Assembly: GCF_964332355.1 (NCBI RefSeq)
Contig: NZ_OZ201293.1
Location: 1,488,001 to 1,552,000, forward strand
Direction: 5' to 3'
Source of the DNA: Imbroritus primus
Lineage (GTDB): Bacteria; Pseudomonadota; Gammaproteobacteria; Burkholderiales; Burkholderiaceae
Length of the DNA stretch: 64,000 nt
Under the pieces are notes generated by a model. That model was not told where the DNA came from, ran no database searches, and was given only the letters and a program-made list of their open reading frames with translations. The number at the start of each line of letters is the position of its first letter. Position 1 is the first letter of the stretch. Below are positions 17,584 to 28,254 of the stretch, piece after piece. Position numbers and translations under genes: made by a program.

Positions 17584-18423
17584 TCAGTAATCCCGCTCGA
17601 CCTTGATTTCCTGCAGGATCGTCGTGGCGATTTCCTCGATCGACTTGTGCGTGGTTGACAGCCAGGTGATGCCTTCGCGGCGCATCATGGCTTCTGCCTC
17701 GTTCACTTCGTAGCGGCAGTTTTCCAGTGCCGCATACTTGCTGCCGGGGCGCCGTTCGTTGCGGATCTCGGAGAGCCGGGCCGGATCGATGGTCAGGCCG
17801 AAGATCTTCGATTTATAGGTGAGCAGGGCCGAGGGCAGCTTGCCGCGTTCGAAATCGTCCGGGATGAGCGGGTAGTTGGCCGATTTCAGCCCGTATTGCA
17901 TGGCCAGGTAGAGGCTGGTCGGGGTCTTGCCGCTGCGCGATACGCCCACGAGGATGACATCCGCCTCGGCGAGGTTCTTGTGCGACTGCCCATCATCGTG
18001 CATCAGCGAAAAGTTGATGGCTTCAATGCGGTTCTTGTAGGCCTCTGTATCGGCGTTCTGGTGCAGGCGGCCGATGGCGTGGGTCGATTTCAGGCCCAGC
18101 TCGTTCTCCAGCGGTTCGATGAACGTCTGGAACATGTTGAGGATCATTGCCTTGGCATCGCGCAGCACCTGGTTCGCCACCGGATCTACCAGCGTGGTGA
18201 ACACGATGGGACGCACGCCTTCGGCCTCGAACGCATCATTGATGCGCCGCACAGCCAGATGGGCCTTGTCGATGGTATCCACAAACGGAATACGCACATT
18301 GCGGAAGCGGGTTTCGAACTGGGCCAGGATCGAATGGCTGAAGGTTTCGGCAGTGATGCCGGTGCCATCCGAGACGATGAAAACAGTGCGTGGCCCGGCT
18401 GGCGCGGGGGAGGGCGAGGTCAT
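17584..18423 (-). CDS. ppsR: PEP synthase regulatory protein (bifunctional kinase/pyrophosphorylase, DUF299)
   Basis: Inactivates PEP synthase by ADP-dependent phosphorylation of a Thr and reactivates it by Pi-dependent dephosphorylation. The 279-residue product has the N-terminal VSDGTGITAETFSHS and the P-loop GVSRSGKTPTSLYLA, both diagnostic. A GTG at 18471 would add 16 residues; ATG 18423 (MTSPSPAPAG) fits homologues better. It is divergent from its target gene ppsA, with 234 bp between. Confidence 0.94.
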   Translation of the reverse strand: MTSPSPAPAGPRTVFIVSDGTGITAETFSHSILAQFETRFRNVRIPFVDTIDKAHLAVRRINDAFEAEGVRPIVFTTLVDPVANQVLRDAKAMILNMFQTFIEPLENELGLKSTHAIGRLHQNADTEAYKNRIEAINFSLMHDDGQSHKNLAEADVILVGVSRSGKTPTSLYLAMQYGLKSANYPLIPDDFERGKLPSALLTYKSKIFGLTIDPARLSEIRNERRPGSKYAALENCRYEVNEAEAMMRREGITWLSTTHKSIEEIATTILQEIKVERDY

Positions 18424-18657
18424 TTTGGCGGGTTTTTTCAGTGGGTGCGGCGCGAAAATGCGGTGCAGCACGGTAGAATAGCGGCGATCGTTTCGCTAAG
18501 CAATTCTGTCCCCGCTTCTTGAAAGCGGCAGAAAGTGATTTAATTCGCACTTTGTGCGGCGCAGCAAGCGCTGCCGGCAGGCATGTTTAGCCAAGCGATC
18601 GCTCCGGTGGGTGCTTCCCGGAGTGCGCAACCAGTTTCTTACTTGTTTGGAGCAGTT

Positions 18658-21045
<2,388 letters not shown>

Positions 21046-21055
21046 TCCCGTAGCA

Positions 21056-21132
21056 GGATGGTGGCACATGTGCTGCCATCCGCCGGATGCCGTTCCCACA
21101 CCCCCGGCCCGCTTCATGCGGACGGGGGTGTG
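21056..21132 (+). terminator. Two consecutive hairpins downstream of ppsA
   Basis: The first (21056-21081) pairs GGATGG...CCATCC with 11 of 13 positions matched around a central CACATGTG. The second pairs CACACCCCCG (21097-21106) perfectly with CGGGGGTGTG (21123-21132), with a further CCGC/GCGG inside. No T-tract follows, so this is a strong stem rather than a canonical terminator; transcript end or 3' stabilisation is the likely role. The rest of the ppsA-nfeD gap shows nothing else. Confidence 0.6.
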
Positions 21133-21294
21133 GTCATCTTGAGCGTACTGTTTCTGCGGCGCGCTTTCTGCGACACAGTTTTCGCACGTTACCGCGCAGG
21201 TGCATGGACATGGCTGCCCGCTGCTGGCATGCTGTCAGGTGACGGTGGCTTCTCAGCGCCGTCGTGATGAATTGTTGCCGATGGAGGGCTTGCG

Positions 21295-21729
21295 ATGCAG
21301 CCGAGCTATGTCTGGTTTTCACTCGCGGTACTGTTGATCATTGCCGAACTGACGACCGGGACGTTCTACCTGCTGATGGTCGCTCTCGGGCTCGCCGCAG
21401 GCGGTGTGGCGGCCATGGCCGGGCTGGCTTTTCCCGCCCAGGCCGCCCTTGCCGCGCTGGTGGGCGTGATCGCGATCCTGCTGCTGCGGCGCAGCCGCTT
21501 CGGCAAGACCCGCCGGGCCGGCAGCGTGGCGAGCAATCCGGATGTCAACCTGGATATCGGCGAGGAAGTCTCGGTCGCCCAGTGGGGTGCAGACCGCCGT
21601 GCCCGCGTGTCGTATCGTGGCGCGGAATGGGATGTCGAGCTGGCCGGTGACCAACCGCCAGCGCCGGGGCGGTTTCGCATCGTTGAGTTACGCGGCAACA
21701 CACTGATCGTCAAACCGCGCCAGGGATAA
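21295..21729 (+). CDS. NfeD-family membrane protein
   Basis: A 144-residue protein with two or three hydrophobic segments (residues about 5-70) followed by a soluble OB-fold domain (GEEVSVAQWGADRRARVSYRG...IVELRGNTLIVKPR), the usual short NfeD1b layout. NfeD proteins partner SPFH/stomatin proteins in the membrane. The qmcA homologue lies 105 bp downstream on the same strand, supporting this. Molecular role is not settled in the family. Confidence 0.85.
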   Translation: MQPSYVWFSLAVLLIIAELTTGTFYLLMVALGLAAGGVAAMAGLAFPAQAALAALVGVIAILLLRRSRFGKTRRAGSVASNPDVNLDIGEEVSVAQWGADRRARVSYRGAEWDVELAGDQPPAPGRFRIVELRGNTLIVKPRQG

Positions 21730-21834
21730 GCGGAGGCGCCGCGAGCACAGCCGCCGGGAACGTTCCGGCGCACGCTGTCACGGAAGCGCGGTACGCTGTT
21801 TCCTGTCATTTATTTTCTTCAACGGAGGCCTTGC

Positions 21835-22788
21835 ATGTTCGAGCTTGGTAGTCTCGCCATTTTTATCCTGATTGCCGCTGTCGTGCTGATCGCCCAGGGC
21901 GTGAAGATCGTCCCGCAGCAGCATGCCTGGGTCGTTGAGCGGCTCGGTAAATATCACGCCACGCTGTCGCCGGGTCTGACGATCATCGTACCGTTCATCG
22001 ATCGCGTCGCCTACAAGCACATCCTCAAGGAAATTCCGCTCGATGTGCCGAGCCAGATCTGTATCACGCGCGACAACACCCAGCTGCAGGTGGACGGCGT
22101 GCTGTACTTCCAGGTCACCGATCCGATGAAGGCCTCATATGGCTCCAGCAATTTCGTGCTGGCCATCACCCAGCTGGCGCAGACCACGTTGCGTTCGATC
22201 ATCGGCCGGCTGGAGCTTGACAAGACCTTCGAGGAACGCGAGTACATCAACCACAGCATCGTCAACGCACTCGACGAAGCCGCTTCCAACTGGGGCGTGA
22301 AGGTGCTGCGCTACGAGATCAAGGACCTGACACCGCCGAAGGAAATCCTGCACGCCATGCAGCAGCAGATTACCGCCGAGCGTGAGAAGCGCGCCCTGAT
22401 CGCTGCATCCGAAGGCCGCAAGCAGGAGCAGATCAATATCGCGACCGGTGAGCGCGAGGCAGCTATCCAGCGCTCCGAAGGTGATCGCCAGGCGCAGATC
22501 AACCAGGCACAGGGCGAAGCTGCAGCCATTCTTGCCGTGGCCGAAGCTAATGCCGAAGCCATCCGCAAGATTGCCGCCTCGGTCCAGCTGGCAGGCGGTA
22601 CGGAAGCCGTCAACCTCAAGGTGGCGGAGCAGTACGTGGATGCCTTCGCCAAACTGGCCAAGACCGGCAATACGCTGATCGTGCCGGGCAACCTTGGCGA
22701 CATGGGCTCGATGATCGCGTCCGCACTGCAGATTGTGAAAGGCAGCGGGAACGCTTCTGTCCTCGGCGGGCGGACGCCGAACGCCTGA
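21835..22788 (+). CDS. qmcA: SPFH/Band 7 (stomatin/QmcA-like) membrane protein
   Basis: Membrane-anchored scaffold of the stomatin/prohibitin class, thought to organise membrane microdomains and proteases such as FtsH. The 317-residue product has one N-terminal membrane segment (IFILIAAVVLIAQGVKI), the SPFH domain (PQQHAWVVERLGKYHATLSP onward) and a long Ala/Glu/Gln-rich coiled coil (about residues 180-250). It closely follows nfeD, the standard gene pair. A bidirectional terminator separates it from smpB. Confidence 0.9.
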   Translation: MFELGSLAIFILIAAVVLIAQGVKIVPQQHAWVVERLGKYHATLSPGLTIIVPFIDRVAYKHILKEIPLDVPSQICITRDNTQLQVDGVLYFQVTDPMKASYGSSNFVLAITQLAQTTLRSIIGRLELDKTFEEREYINHSIVNALDEAASNWGVKVLRYEIKDLTPPKEILHAMQQQITAEREKRALIAASEGRKQEQINIATGEREAAIQRSEGDRQAQINQAQGEAAAILAVAEANAEAIRKIAASVQLAGGTEAVNLKVAEQYVDAFAKLAKTGNTLIVPGNLGDMGSMIASALQIVKGSGNASVLGGRTPNA

Positions 22789-22806
22789 ATATTACCCGCT
22801 CAAATG

Positions 22807-22839
22807 AAAACGGCAGGCCGAATTGGTCTGCCGTTTTTT
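22807..22839. terminator. Bidirectional rho-independent terminator between qmcA and smpB
   Basis: AAAACGGCAG (22807-22816) pairs with CTGCCGTTTT (22828-22837), followed by TT on the plus strand and flanked by A-runs that become U-runs on the minus transcript. It serves qmcA and the convergent smpB. Confidence 0.85.
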
Positions 22840-22927
22840 GTTTGGGCATGTGGCCAGCGCATGATGATCTGTATCCGAGATTCCGACTGCGCAAAGATGG
22901 GACCAGAGATGCGATGGACCGCGAGCC

Positions 22928-23371
22928 TTACTTGCCGCGCAGCAGCCGTCCTTTCTCGCGCTGCCAGTCCCGTTCTTTCTCGGTATCGCGCTTGTCGAAC
23001 TGCTTCTTGCCCTTGGCAAGACCGATCTCGCATTTCACACGGCCGCGCGCGTAGTGCAGGTTGAGCGGCACGAGCGTGTAGCCGCGCTGCTCCACCTTGC
23101 CGATGAGCTTGCGGATTTCCTCGGCCTTGAGCAGCAACTTGCGCGTGCGCACCGGGTCTGGATTGATGTGCGTCGAAGCGGTCTGCAGCGGGCTGATGTG
23201 CGCGCCGATCAGGAACAGCTCGGCATCGCGCACGATCACGTAGGCTTCCTTGATCTGCACGCGGCCGGCACGGATCGACTTGACCTCCCAGCCTTCCAGC
23301 GCGATGCCTGCTTCATACCGCTCCTCGATAAAGTAATCGAAAAACGCTTTCTTGTTGTCGACGATGCTCAT
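22928..23371 (-). CDS. smpB: SsrA-binding protein SmpB
   Basis: Partner of tmRNA in trans-translation rescue of stalled ribosomes. The 147-residue protein has the OB-fold core (NKKAFFDYFIEERYEAGIAL, GWEVKSIRAG) and the basic C-terminal tail (KGKKQFDKRDTEKERDW) that enters the decoding centre. The ATG at 23371 (MSIVDNKKAF) matches the family start better than the upstream one at 23425. ssrA is not in this window. It is divergent from ratA. Confidence 0.96.
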   Translation of the reverse strand: MSIVDNKKAFFDYFIEERYEAGIALEGWEVKSIRAGRVQIKEAYVIVRDAELFLIGAHISPLQTASTHINPDPVRTRKLLLKAEEIRKLIGKVEQRGYTLVPLNLHYARGRVKCEIGLAKGKKQFDKRDTEKERDWQREKGRLLRGK

Positions 23372-23506
23372 GCAGTGATCAATGACAGAAGGACGGGGTG
23401 ACTGTATAGGGGCATCCGCATGCACGGACGTGCCGATCCCGCGCCGCCTGAAGTAAAATCACGATTCTAGCAAAACCCGGCCGCCCGAGGCCGCTTCGAC
23501 CTTCGC

Positions 23507-23944
23507 ATGGCTGACGTTCACAAAACCGTATTGCTTGGTTATTCCGCCGAACAGATGTACAACCTCGTCACCGATGTGGCGAAATACCCGGAATTCCTGC
23601 CGTGGTGCGGCGGCGTGGAGATCTACGAGCAGACCGAGACGCATCTCGACGCCAAGGTCGATATCGACTTCAAGGGCCTGCATCAGTTCTTCCGCACGCG
23701 CAACACGCAGCAGCGGCCGACGCGCATCGACATGGAGTTCGCCGATGGTCCGTTCAAGGTCTTCACGGGCTGGTGGACCTTTACCCCGCTGCGCGAAAAC
23801 GCCTGCAAGGTGGAGTTTCACCTGCATTACGAATTCTCCAGCCTGCTGCTCGAGAAAGTGATCGGCCCGGTCTTCAGCGTCATCGCCAATACCTTTGTGG
23901 ATGCCTTCGTGAAACGTGCGGAAGTGGTCTATGGCGCAGCCTGA
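23507..23944 (+). CDS. ratA: RatA-like START/coenzyme Q-binding protein
   Basis: A 145-residue polyketide cyclase/START-fold protein (VHKTVLLGYSAEQMYNLVTDV near the start; PEFLPWCGG), homologous to E. coli RatA and mitochondrial Coq10. In E. coli RatA was reported to block 70S assembly; the Coq10 relation suggests a ubiquinone-chaperone role. Both are family knowledge, not visible here. Overlaps rnfH by 14 bp in the conserved smpB-ratA-rnfH cluster. Confidence 0.9.
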   Translation: MADVHKTVLLGYSAEQMYNLVTDVAKYPEFLPWCGGVEIYEQTETHLDAKVDIDFKGLHQFFRTRNTQQRPTRIDMEFADGPFKVFTGWWTFTPLRENACKVEFHLHYEFSSLLLEKVIGPVFSVIANTFVDAFVKRAEVVYGAA

Positions 23945-24272
23945 TGCCGGGTTGATACAGGTCATGGTGTGCCACGCCACGCCCGATGAGATATTCCTTA
24001 AATCGCTGGATGTGGCACCTGGCACCACGCTCGAAGACGCCATCCGTGCTTCCGGCGTCTTGCAGGCATTCCCGCAGCTCGATCTCGGTGTTTGTCGCGT
24101 CGGTGTGTTCGGAAAGCTGCGACCGCTCGATACCCAGGCTCAGCCGGGCGACCGCATTGAGATCTATCGCCCCCTGATTGCCGATCCGAAAACCGCCCGG
24201 CAACGCCGCGTCGCGCATAAGCGTGCAGCCGGCAGTACCGAGGGGCTCAAGTGGCGGCGGGGGCAGAACTAA
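23931..24272 (+). CDS. rnfH: RnfH-family ubiquitin-like protein
   Basis: A 113-residue small beta-grasp protein (IQVMVCHATPDEIFLKSLDV; RVGVFGKLRPLDTQAQPGDR; IEIYRPLIADPK) matching the RnfH family. Function is not established; the ratA-rnfH pair was once proposed as a toxin-antitoxin module, with little support. The ATG at 23931 overlaps the end of ratA, implying coupling. The C-terminus is basic (RRVAHKRAAG). Confidence 0.88.
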   Translation: MAQPDAGLIQVMVCHATPDEIFLKSLDVAPGTTLEDAIRASGVLQAFPQLDLGVCRVGVFGKLRPLDTQAQPGDRIEIYRPLIADPKTARQRRVAHKRAAGSTEGLKWRRGQN

Positions 24273-24326
24273 GGGCGATGCCCTAATGCACGCCGCTGGT
24301 CGAGGTACGGTGGGCTGCGCCGGGGG

Positions 24327-24914
24327 TCAGCTCGCCGGGCTGCATTCGCGCGCGGCGGTCTCGCGAGCCTGATTCAGTTCCTGGGCGCGGGCCGCATCAT
24401 CCAGGAATTCAATCGAGCCATCCGGTTTGGTGCGGCTGGCACGCAGTCCACTCTCCAGCGCGCTGACATAGCCGCGCAGGCGTGCGCACCGGGCATCGCG
24501 CACCTGTTTCTCCGCATTGCGCTCCCGTTCCGCGGCCTCGGCCTTGAGGCGTTCTTCATGCCGTTTCTGGAAGGCCTGTTCCGGTGTCAGCGCGGCCGGC
24601 GCAGCGGGGGCTGAACGTGCATTGGCCTGGGCTCCGGCTGCTGGCGCAGGCGCAGGTTTGGGTGGCGCATCCGGCAGGTTCTCCAGCGGACCGGCTGTGC
24701 GGCCGCCCGGCGCATGCACGATCCGGGCTGCGGGGATGGTCGGTGGTGGAGGGACATCACTGTAGACCAAGCGCCCCTGGGCGTCGCGCCATTTCCATTG
24801 GGCCTCGGCCGGTGCGGGCAGCAGCGCAAGGCCCGTTGCAGCCAGCAGGGCCGGCAGGACAGAGAGGGCCGCCGGGCGGCGATGGTGCGTCAGGGCAAAC
24901 AGGGTCCGAATCAT
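24327..24914 (-). CDS. DUF4124-domain exported protein
   Basis: A 195-residue protein with a signal peptide (hydrophobic ALSVLPALLAATGLALL, cleavage near PAEAQ) and then WKWRDAQGRLVYSDVPPP, the DUF4124 signature of small periplasmic proteins common in beta-proteobacteria. A Pro/Ala-rich linker and a charged helical C-terminal half (EQAFQKRHEERLKAEAAERE) follow. The ATG at 24914 (MIRTLFALTHH) gives a sensible signal peptide; a longer reading from 25019 does not. No function is known. It lies between rnfH and an EamA permease, the usual context upstream of guaB. Confidence 0.8.
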   Translation of the reverse strand: MIRTLFALTHHRRPAALSVLPALLAATGLALLPAPAEAQWKWRDAQGRLVYSDVPPPPTIPAARIVHAPGGRTAGPLENLPDAPPKPAPAPAAGAQANARSAPAAPAALTPEQAFQKRHEERLKAEAAERERNAEKQVRDARCARLRGYVSALESGLRASRTKPDGSIEFLDDAARAQELNQARETAARECSPAS

Positions 24915-24957
24915 CGCGCAACCGGGGTGGCCGGCCAGAATGAGAGTCGTTGCACAG

Positions 24958-25905
24958 TTAAGCAGACTTGCCGCGGCTGTGCAAGGTCCCGTGCAGGCGC
25001 ACAGCCCAGGCGACGCCAACGATCAACAGGGCGATGGCCGTTGCTTCGAGCAGGCGTGGCAGCCTGCCCTCCAGCATGAACACATAGAGCAGCGCGAACA
25101 GTGATTCCATCACCAGCAACTGGCCGCTCAAGGTCAAGGGCAGCCGGCGACTGGCGCGGTTCCACAGGCTGTTGCCGATCAGCGACGCCCCCAGCGCAAG
25201 CGCGCCATTGACGAGCCAGAACATTTGCCAGTCGCGTTGCGTCTCGGCGGCCGTGACCAGCGGGGCGAACAGCAGCCAGCCAAGGATACCGAAGACGACC
25301 GACAGCACGCCGGTCGACAAGCCATACAGCGCCGACCACTCGTGGCTGCTGTACTGCGGATTGCGCTGCAGGTAACGGGCATTATCGACCGCGTACCAGG
25401 TCCAGCTGGCAAGTGCTCCGGCTGCGCAGGCCACGCCAGCCAAGCGGGTCGCTACCGTGGCCTGGCTGGCGGTGGCGCTGGAGAACAGGTCGACGTTGAT
25501 GCATGCGATTCCCAGCGCCACCAGCAGTAGCGGCAGGGCCAGTTGGCGCAGCGGCAGCGCGCCTCGGTCGCGTCGTCCGGACAGCGAGACGCTGATCGGC
25601 AGAATGCCGATGATCAGGGATGCAGGGCCGACCCCAGCCAGTTGCACGGCTGCCGCGAGCAGCACGTAATACACCAGATTGCCGGCGCAGGATTGACGCA
25701 GCAGGGCCAGGCAGTCGGCGCGCGTCAGTTTGCGTGAAATCCGGCGCAGCAGCGGCACGCTGGCCACCAGGGCGACCAGCCCGTAGGCCAGGTAGCGGCC
25801 GATGGACAGCTCCCACGGCGTAAAGGCTGGCAGCAGGCGTGGGGCGATGAACACCATGCCCCATAGCGCACCGGCCAGCAGGCCGCAGATGATGCCGATT
25901 CCCAT
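24958..25905 (-). CDS. EamA/DMT-family membrane transporter
   Basis: A 315-residue integral membrane protein with about ten hydrophobic segments, arranged as two EamA repeats (GIICGLLAGALWGMVFIAP at the start; second repeat from about VACAAGALASWTWYAVDN). Drug/metabolite transporters of this type export amino acids or other metabolites; the substrate cannot be inferred. The ATG at 25905 is preferred to 25989 because membrane sequence starts immediately after it. It is divergent from guaB. Confidence 0.82.
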   Translation of the reverse strand: MGIGIICGLLAGALWGMVFIAPRLLPAFTPWELSIGRYLAYGLVALVASVPLLRRISRKLTRADCLALLRQSCAGNLVYYVLLAAAVQLAGVGPASLIIGILPISVSLSGRRDRGALPLRQLALPLLLVALGIACINVDLFSSATASQATVATRLAGVACAAGALASWTWYAVDNARYLQRNPQYSSHEWSALYGLSTGVLSVVFGILGWLLFAPLVTAAETQRDWQMFWLVNGALALGASLIGNSLWNRASRRLPLTLSGQLLVMESLFALLYVFMLEGRLPRLLEATAIALLIVGVAWAVRLHGTLHSRGKSA

Positions 25906-26047
25906 GCCCTGGCCCTTTACGATTCCGGCCCGGAGCATACCATGCAGGAGCAGGGGCGCGGCAGACCAGTGGTTGGGGGTGGCTCGCATGGCCCGACGGT
26001 GGCGTCATCCGCGCGACGATTCCCCAACAGCAACGGCGTCATTCCTG

Positions 26048-26053
26048 TATAAT
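26048..26053 (+). promoter_or_regulatory. TATAAT -10 element upstream of guaB
   Basis: A perfect TATAAT lies 26 bp before the guaB ATG. The -35 region (around 26025-26030) is weak. Initiation near 26060 would give a leader of about 20 nt with AGAGGA as ribosome binding site. Confidence 0.5.
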
Positions 26054-26079
26054 CTGCTTTTGCGCCTAGAGGATTTGCT

Positions 26080-27540
26080 ATGCGTCTTGTCCAGAAAGCA
26101 CTCACGTTCGATGACGTGCTCCTCATTCCGGCCTATTCGGCCGTGCTTCCCCGCGATACCTCGCTTCGTACCCAGCTGACCCGCGACATCCATATCAACA
26201 TTCCGCTTGTTTCCGCCGCGATGGATACGGTGACGGAAGCGCGTCTGGCCATTGCCATGGCGCAGGAAGGTGGCGTCGGCATCATCCACAAGAACCTGAA
26301 GCCGGTGGATCAGGCGCGCGAGGTAGCCAAGGTCAAGCGTTTCGAATCCGGCGTGCTGCGTGATCCGATCACGATTTCGCCTGACATGCGCATCCGTGAC
26401 GTGATCGCGCTGTCTGACCAGCATGGCATTTCCGGCTTCCCGGTCGTGGAAGGCCGCACGGTGGTGGGCATCATCACCAACCGTGACCTGCGTTTCGAGA
26501 ACGAACTCGATGCTCCGGTGCGCGCCAAGATGACGCCGCGCGAGAAGCTGGTAACGGTGGCCGAGAATACCGCCCTGGAAGACGCCAAGCGCCTGATGAA
26601 CAAGCACCGCCTGGAGCGTGTGCTGGTGGTCGACGATGCCTTCGAGCTGCGCGGCCTGATTACCGTCAAGGACATTCTCAAAGCCACCGAACACCCGCTG
26701 GCCACCAAGGACAGCCACGGCCAGTTGCTGGTCGGCGCGGCCGTCGGCGTGGGTCCGGACAACGAAGAGCGCATCGAACTGCTGGTCAAGGCCGGCGTGG
26801 ACGTGATCGTGGTCGATACCGCCCACGGCCACAGCAAGGGCGTGCTCGAGCGTGTCCGCTGGGTCAAGCAGAACTTCCCGCACGTCCAGGTTATCGGCGG
26901 CAACATCGCCACTGGCGATGCCGCCAGGGCACTGGCAGACCATGGCGCCGATGGCGTCAAGGTCGGCATCGGCCCGGGCTCGATCTGCACCACGCGGATC
27001 GTGGCTGGCGTCGGGGTGCCGCAGATTACCGCGGTCTCCAATGTGGCTGAAGCGCTCAAGGGCTCGGGTGTGCCGCTCATCGCCGATGGTGGCGTGCGCT
27101 ACTCCGGCGACGTCGCCAAGGCGCTTGCAGCGGGCGCGCATGCGGTCATGATGGGCGGCATGTTCGCCGGTACCGAGGAATCGCCGGGCGAGGAATTTCT
27201 CTACCAGGGCCGCTCATACAAGTCGTACCGTGGCATGGGCTCGGTTGGCGCCATGAAGGAAGGCGCGGCAGACCGCTACTTCCAGGACTCCTCGTCGAAC
27301 GCCGAAAAGCTCGTGCCGGAAGGCATCGAAGGCCGCGTGCCGTACAAGGGCTCGGTGCTCGCGATCATCCACCAGCTGTGTGGTGGCGTGCGGGCCTCCA
27401 TGGGCTATTGCGGCGCCGCCTCGATTGCTGAATGGCACGAGACCAGCCAGTTCGTCCAGATCACTGGTGCCGGCATGCGTGAATCGCACGTGCATGATGT
27501 GCAGATCACCAAGGAAGCACCGAACTATCATCTCGACTGA
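26080..27540 (+). CDS. guaB: IMP dehydrogenase
   Basis: NAD-dependent oxidation of IMP to XMP, the first step of GMP synthesis. The 486-residue protein has the TIM-barrel core interrupted by two CBS domains (about residues 90-205, including ISGFPVVEGRTVVGIITNRD), the catalytic Cys loop GPGSICTTRI, DGGVRYSGDVAKAL, and the YRGMGSVGAM flap. Full length with all key residues. guaA, the next enzyme, follows after a small membrane-protein gene. Confidence 0.97.
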   Translation: MRLVQKALTFDDVLLIPAYSAVLPRDTSLRTQLTRDIHINIPLVSAAMDTVTEARLAIAMAQEGGVGIIHKNLKPVDQAREVAKVKRFESGVLRDPITISPDMRIRDVIALSDQHGISGFPVVEGRTVVGIITNRDLRFENELDAPVRAKMTPREKLVTVAENTALEDAKRLMNKHRLERVLVVDDAFELRGLITVKDILKATEHPLATKDSHGQLLVGAAVGVGPDNEERIELLVKAGVDVIVVDTAHGHSKGVLERVRWVKQNFPHVQVIGGNIATGDAARALADHGADGVKVGIGPGSICTTRIVAGVGVPQITAVSNVAEALKGSGVPLIADGGVRYSGDVAKALAAGAHAVMMGGMFAGTEESPGEEFLYQGRSYKSYRGMGSVGAMKEGAADRYFQDSSSNAEKLVPEGIEGRVPYKGSVLAIIHQLCGGVRASMGYCGAASIAEWHETSQFVQITGAGMRESHVHDVQITKEAPNYHLD

Positions 27541-27675
27541 CGGTAGGGCGCGGTCACGGTGTCCGTGGCCACGCCAACCGACCGCTCGCGCCGGCCGGTG
27601 GCACGCCTGCCGGCTCCGTGAACCCCTGCCGCTCCCACGACGGGGCGCAGGGCATTCCCGCCCCGGAGGAGTCCG

Positions 27676-28254
27676 ATGAAAGCGCTGTTACGAGTCATCC
27701 TGCTACTGGACGCCGTGCTGCAGGTCCTGGTAGGTATCATCCTCTTGCTCGCCCCGATGCAGTCCATCTATGCAGGATTGCAACTGCCGCAACCGGCCCC
27801 GGCGCTGTATGGCCAAATGCTTGGCGTGCTGCTGATCGGCTTTGCGTGGCTGCTGGCACGCGCGGCCTTCAACGGGCACCTGACCGCGCCGGTAGCCGGC
27901 GTGACCGGTAATGTCAATCTCGCCTGCGCAGTGCTCATCATCGTCTGGCTTGTCTTCTTCGACCTGCCGGTCAGCGGAGCAGGGCGCATCTGGCTGCCGG
28001 TGCTTGCCGCTGTCATGGCACTGTTCGCCGCCGTCGAAATTCCCGCCGCCGCCGCCGTGGTCCGCCGTGAAAAGGCACAGCGCGCCGCAGCCCGTGAAGC
28101 CACTGTCGATACCACGCCCACAGGCGTCCCTGTGACACCTGCACCCGCAACGCTCGATCCCACCTGGCGCGATCCGGTGTTCACGCACGATGTGACACCC
28201 GTCAATGCCGATTCAACTCAATCCGACCATGCACGACAAAATCCTCATCCTTGA
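27676..28254 (+). CDS. Small integral membrane protein of unknown function between guaB and guaA
   Basis: A 192-residue protein with four hydrophobic segments (about residues 4-30, 43-63, 75-97, 104-128) and an Ala/Thr/Pro-rich polar tail (about 130-192). A very strong ribosome binding site, GGAGGAG, precedes the ATG. Composition and codon use fit a real gene. Its last 26 bases overlap the start of guaA in another frame. I do not recognise a family; a role tied to GMP synthesis is not supported by anything but position. Confidence 0.7.
   Translation: MKALLRVILLLDAVLQVLVGIILLLAPMQSIYAGLQLPQPAPALYGQMLGVLLIGFAWLLARAAFNGHLTAPVAGVTGNVNLACAVLIIVWLVFFDLPVSGAGRIWLPVLAAVMALFAAVEIPAAAAVVRREKAQRAAAREATVDTTPTGVPVTPAPATLDPTWRDPVFTHDVTPVNADSTQSDHARQNPHP

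Noticed and set aside
18583..18657. N-terminal extension of ppsA
   Set aside because: Lacks homologous sequence and a ribosome binding site; GGAG precedes the ATG at 18658.
23507..24272. RatA-RnfH as a toxin-antitoxin pair
   Set aside because: The conserved smpB-ratA-rnfH context and Coq10 homology fit housekeeping roles better.
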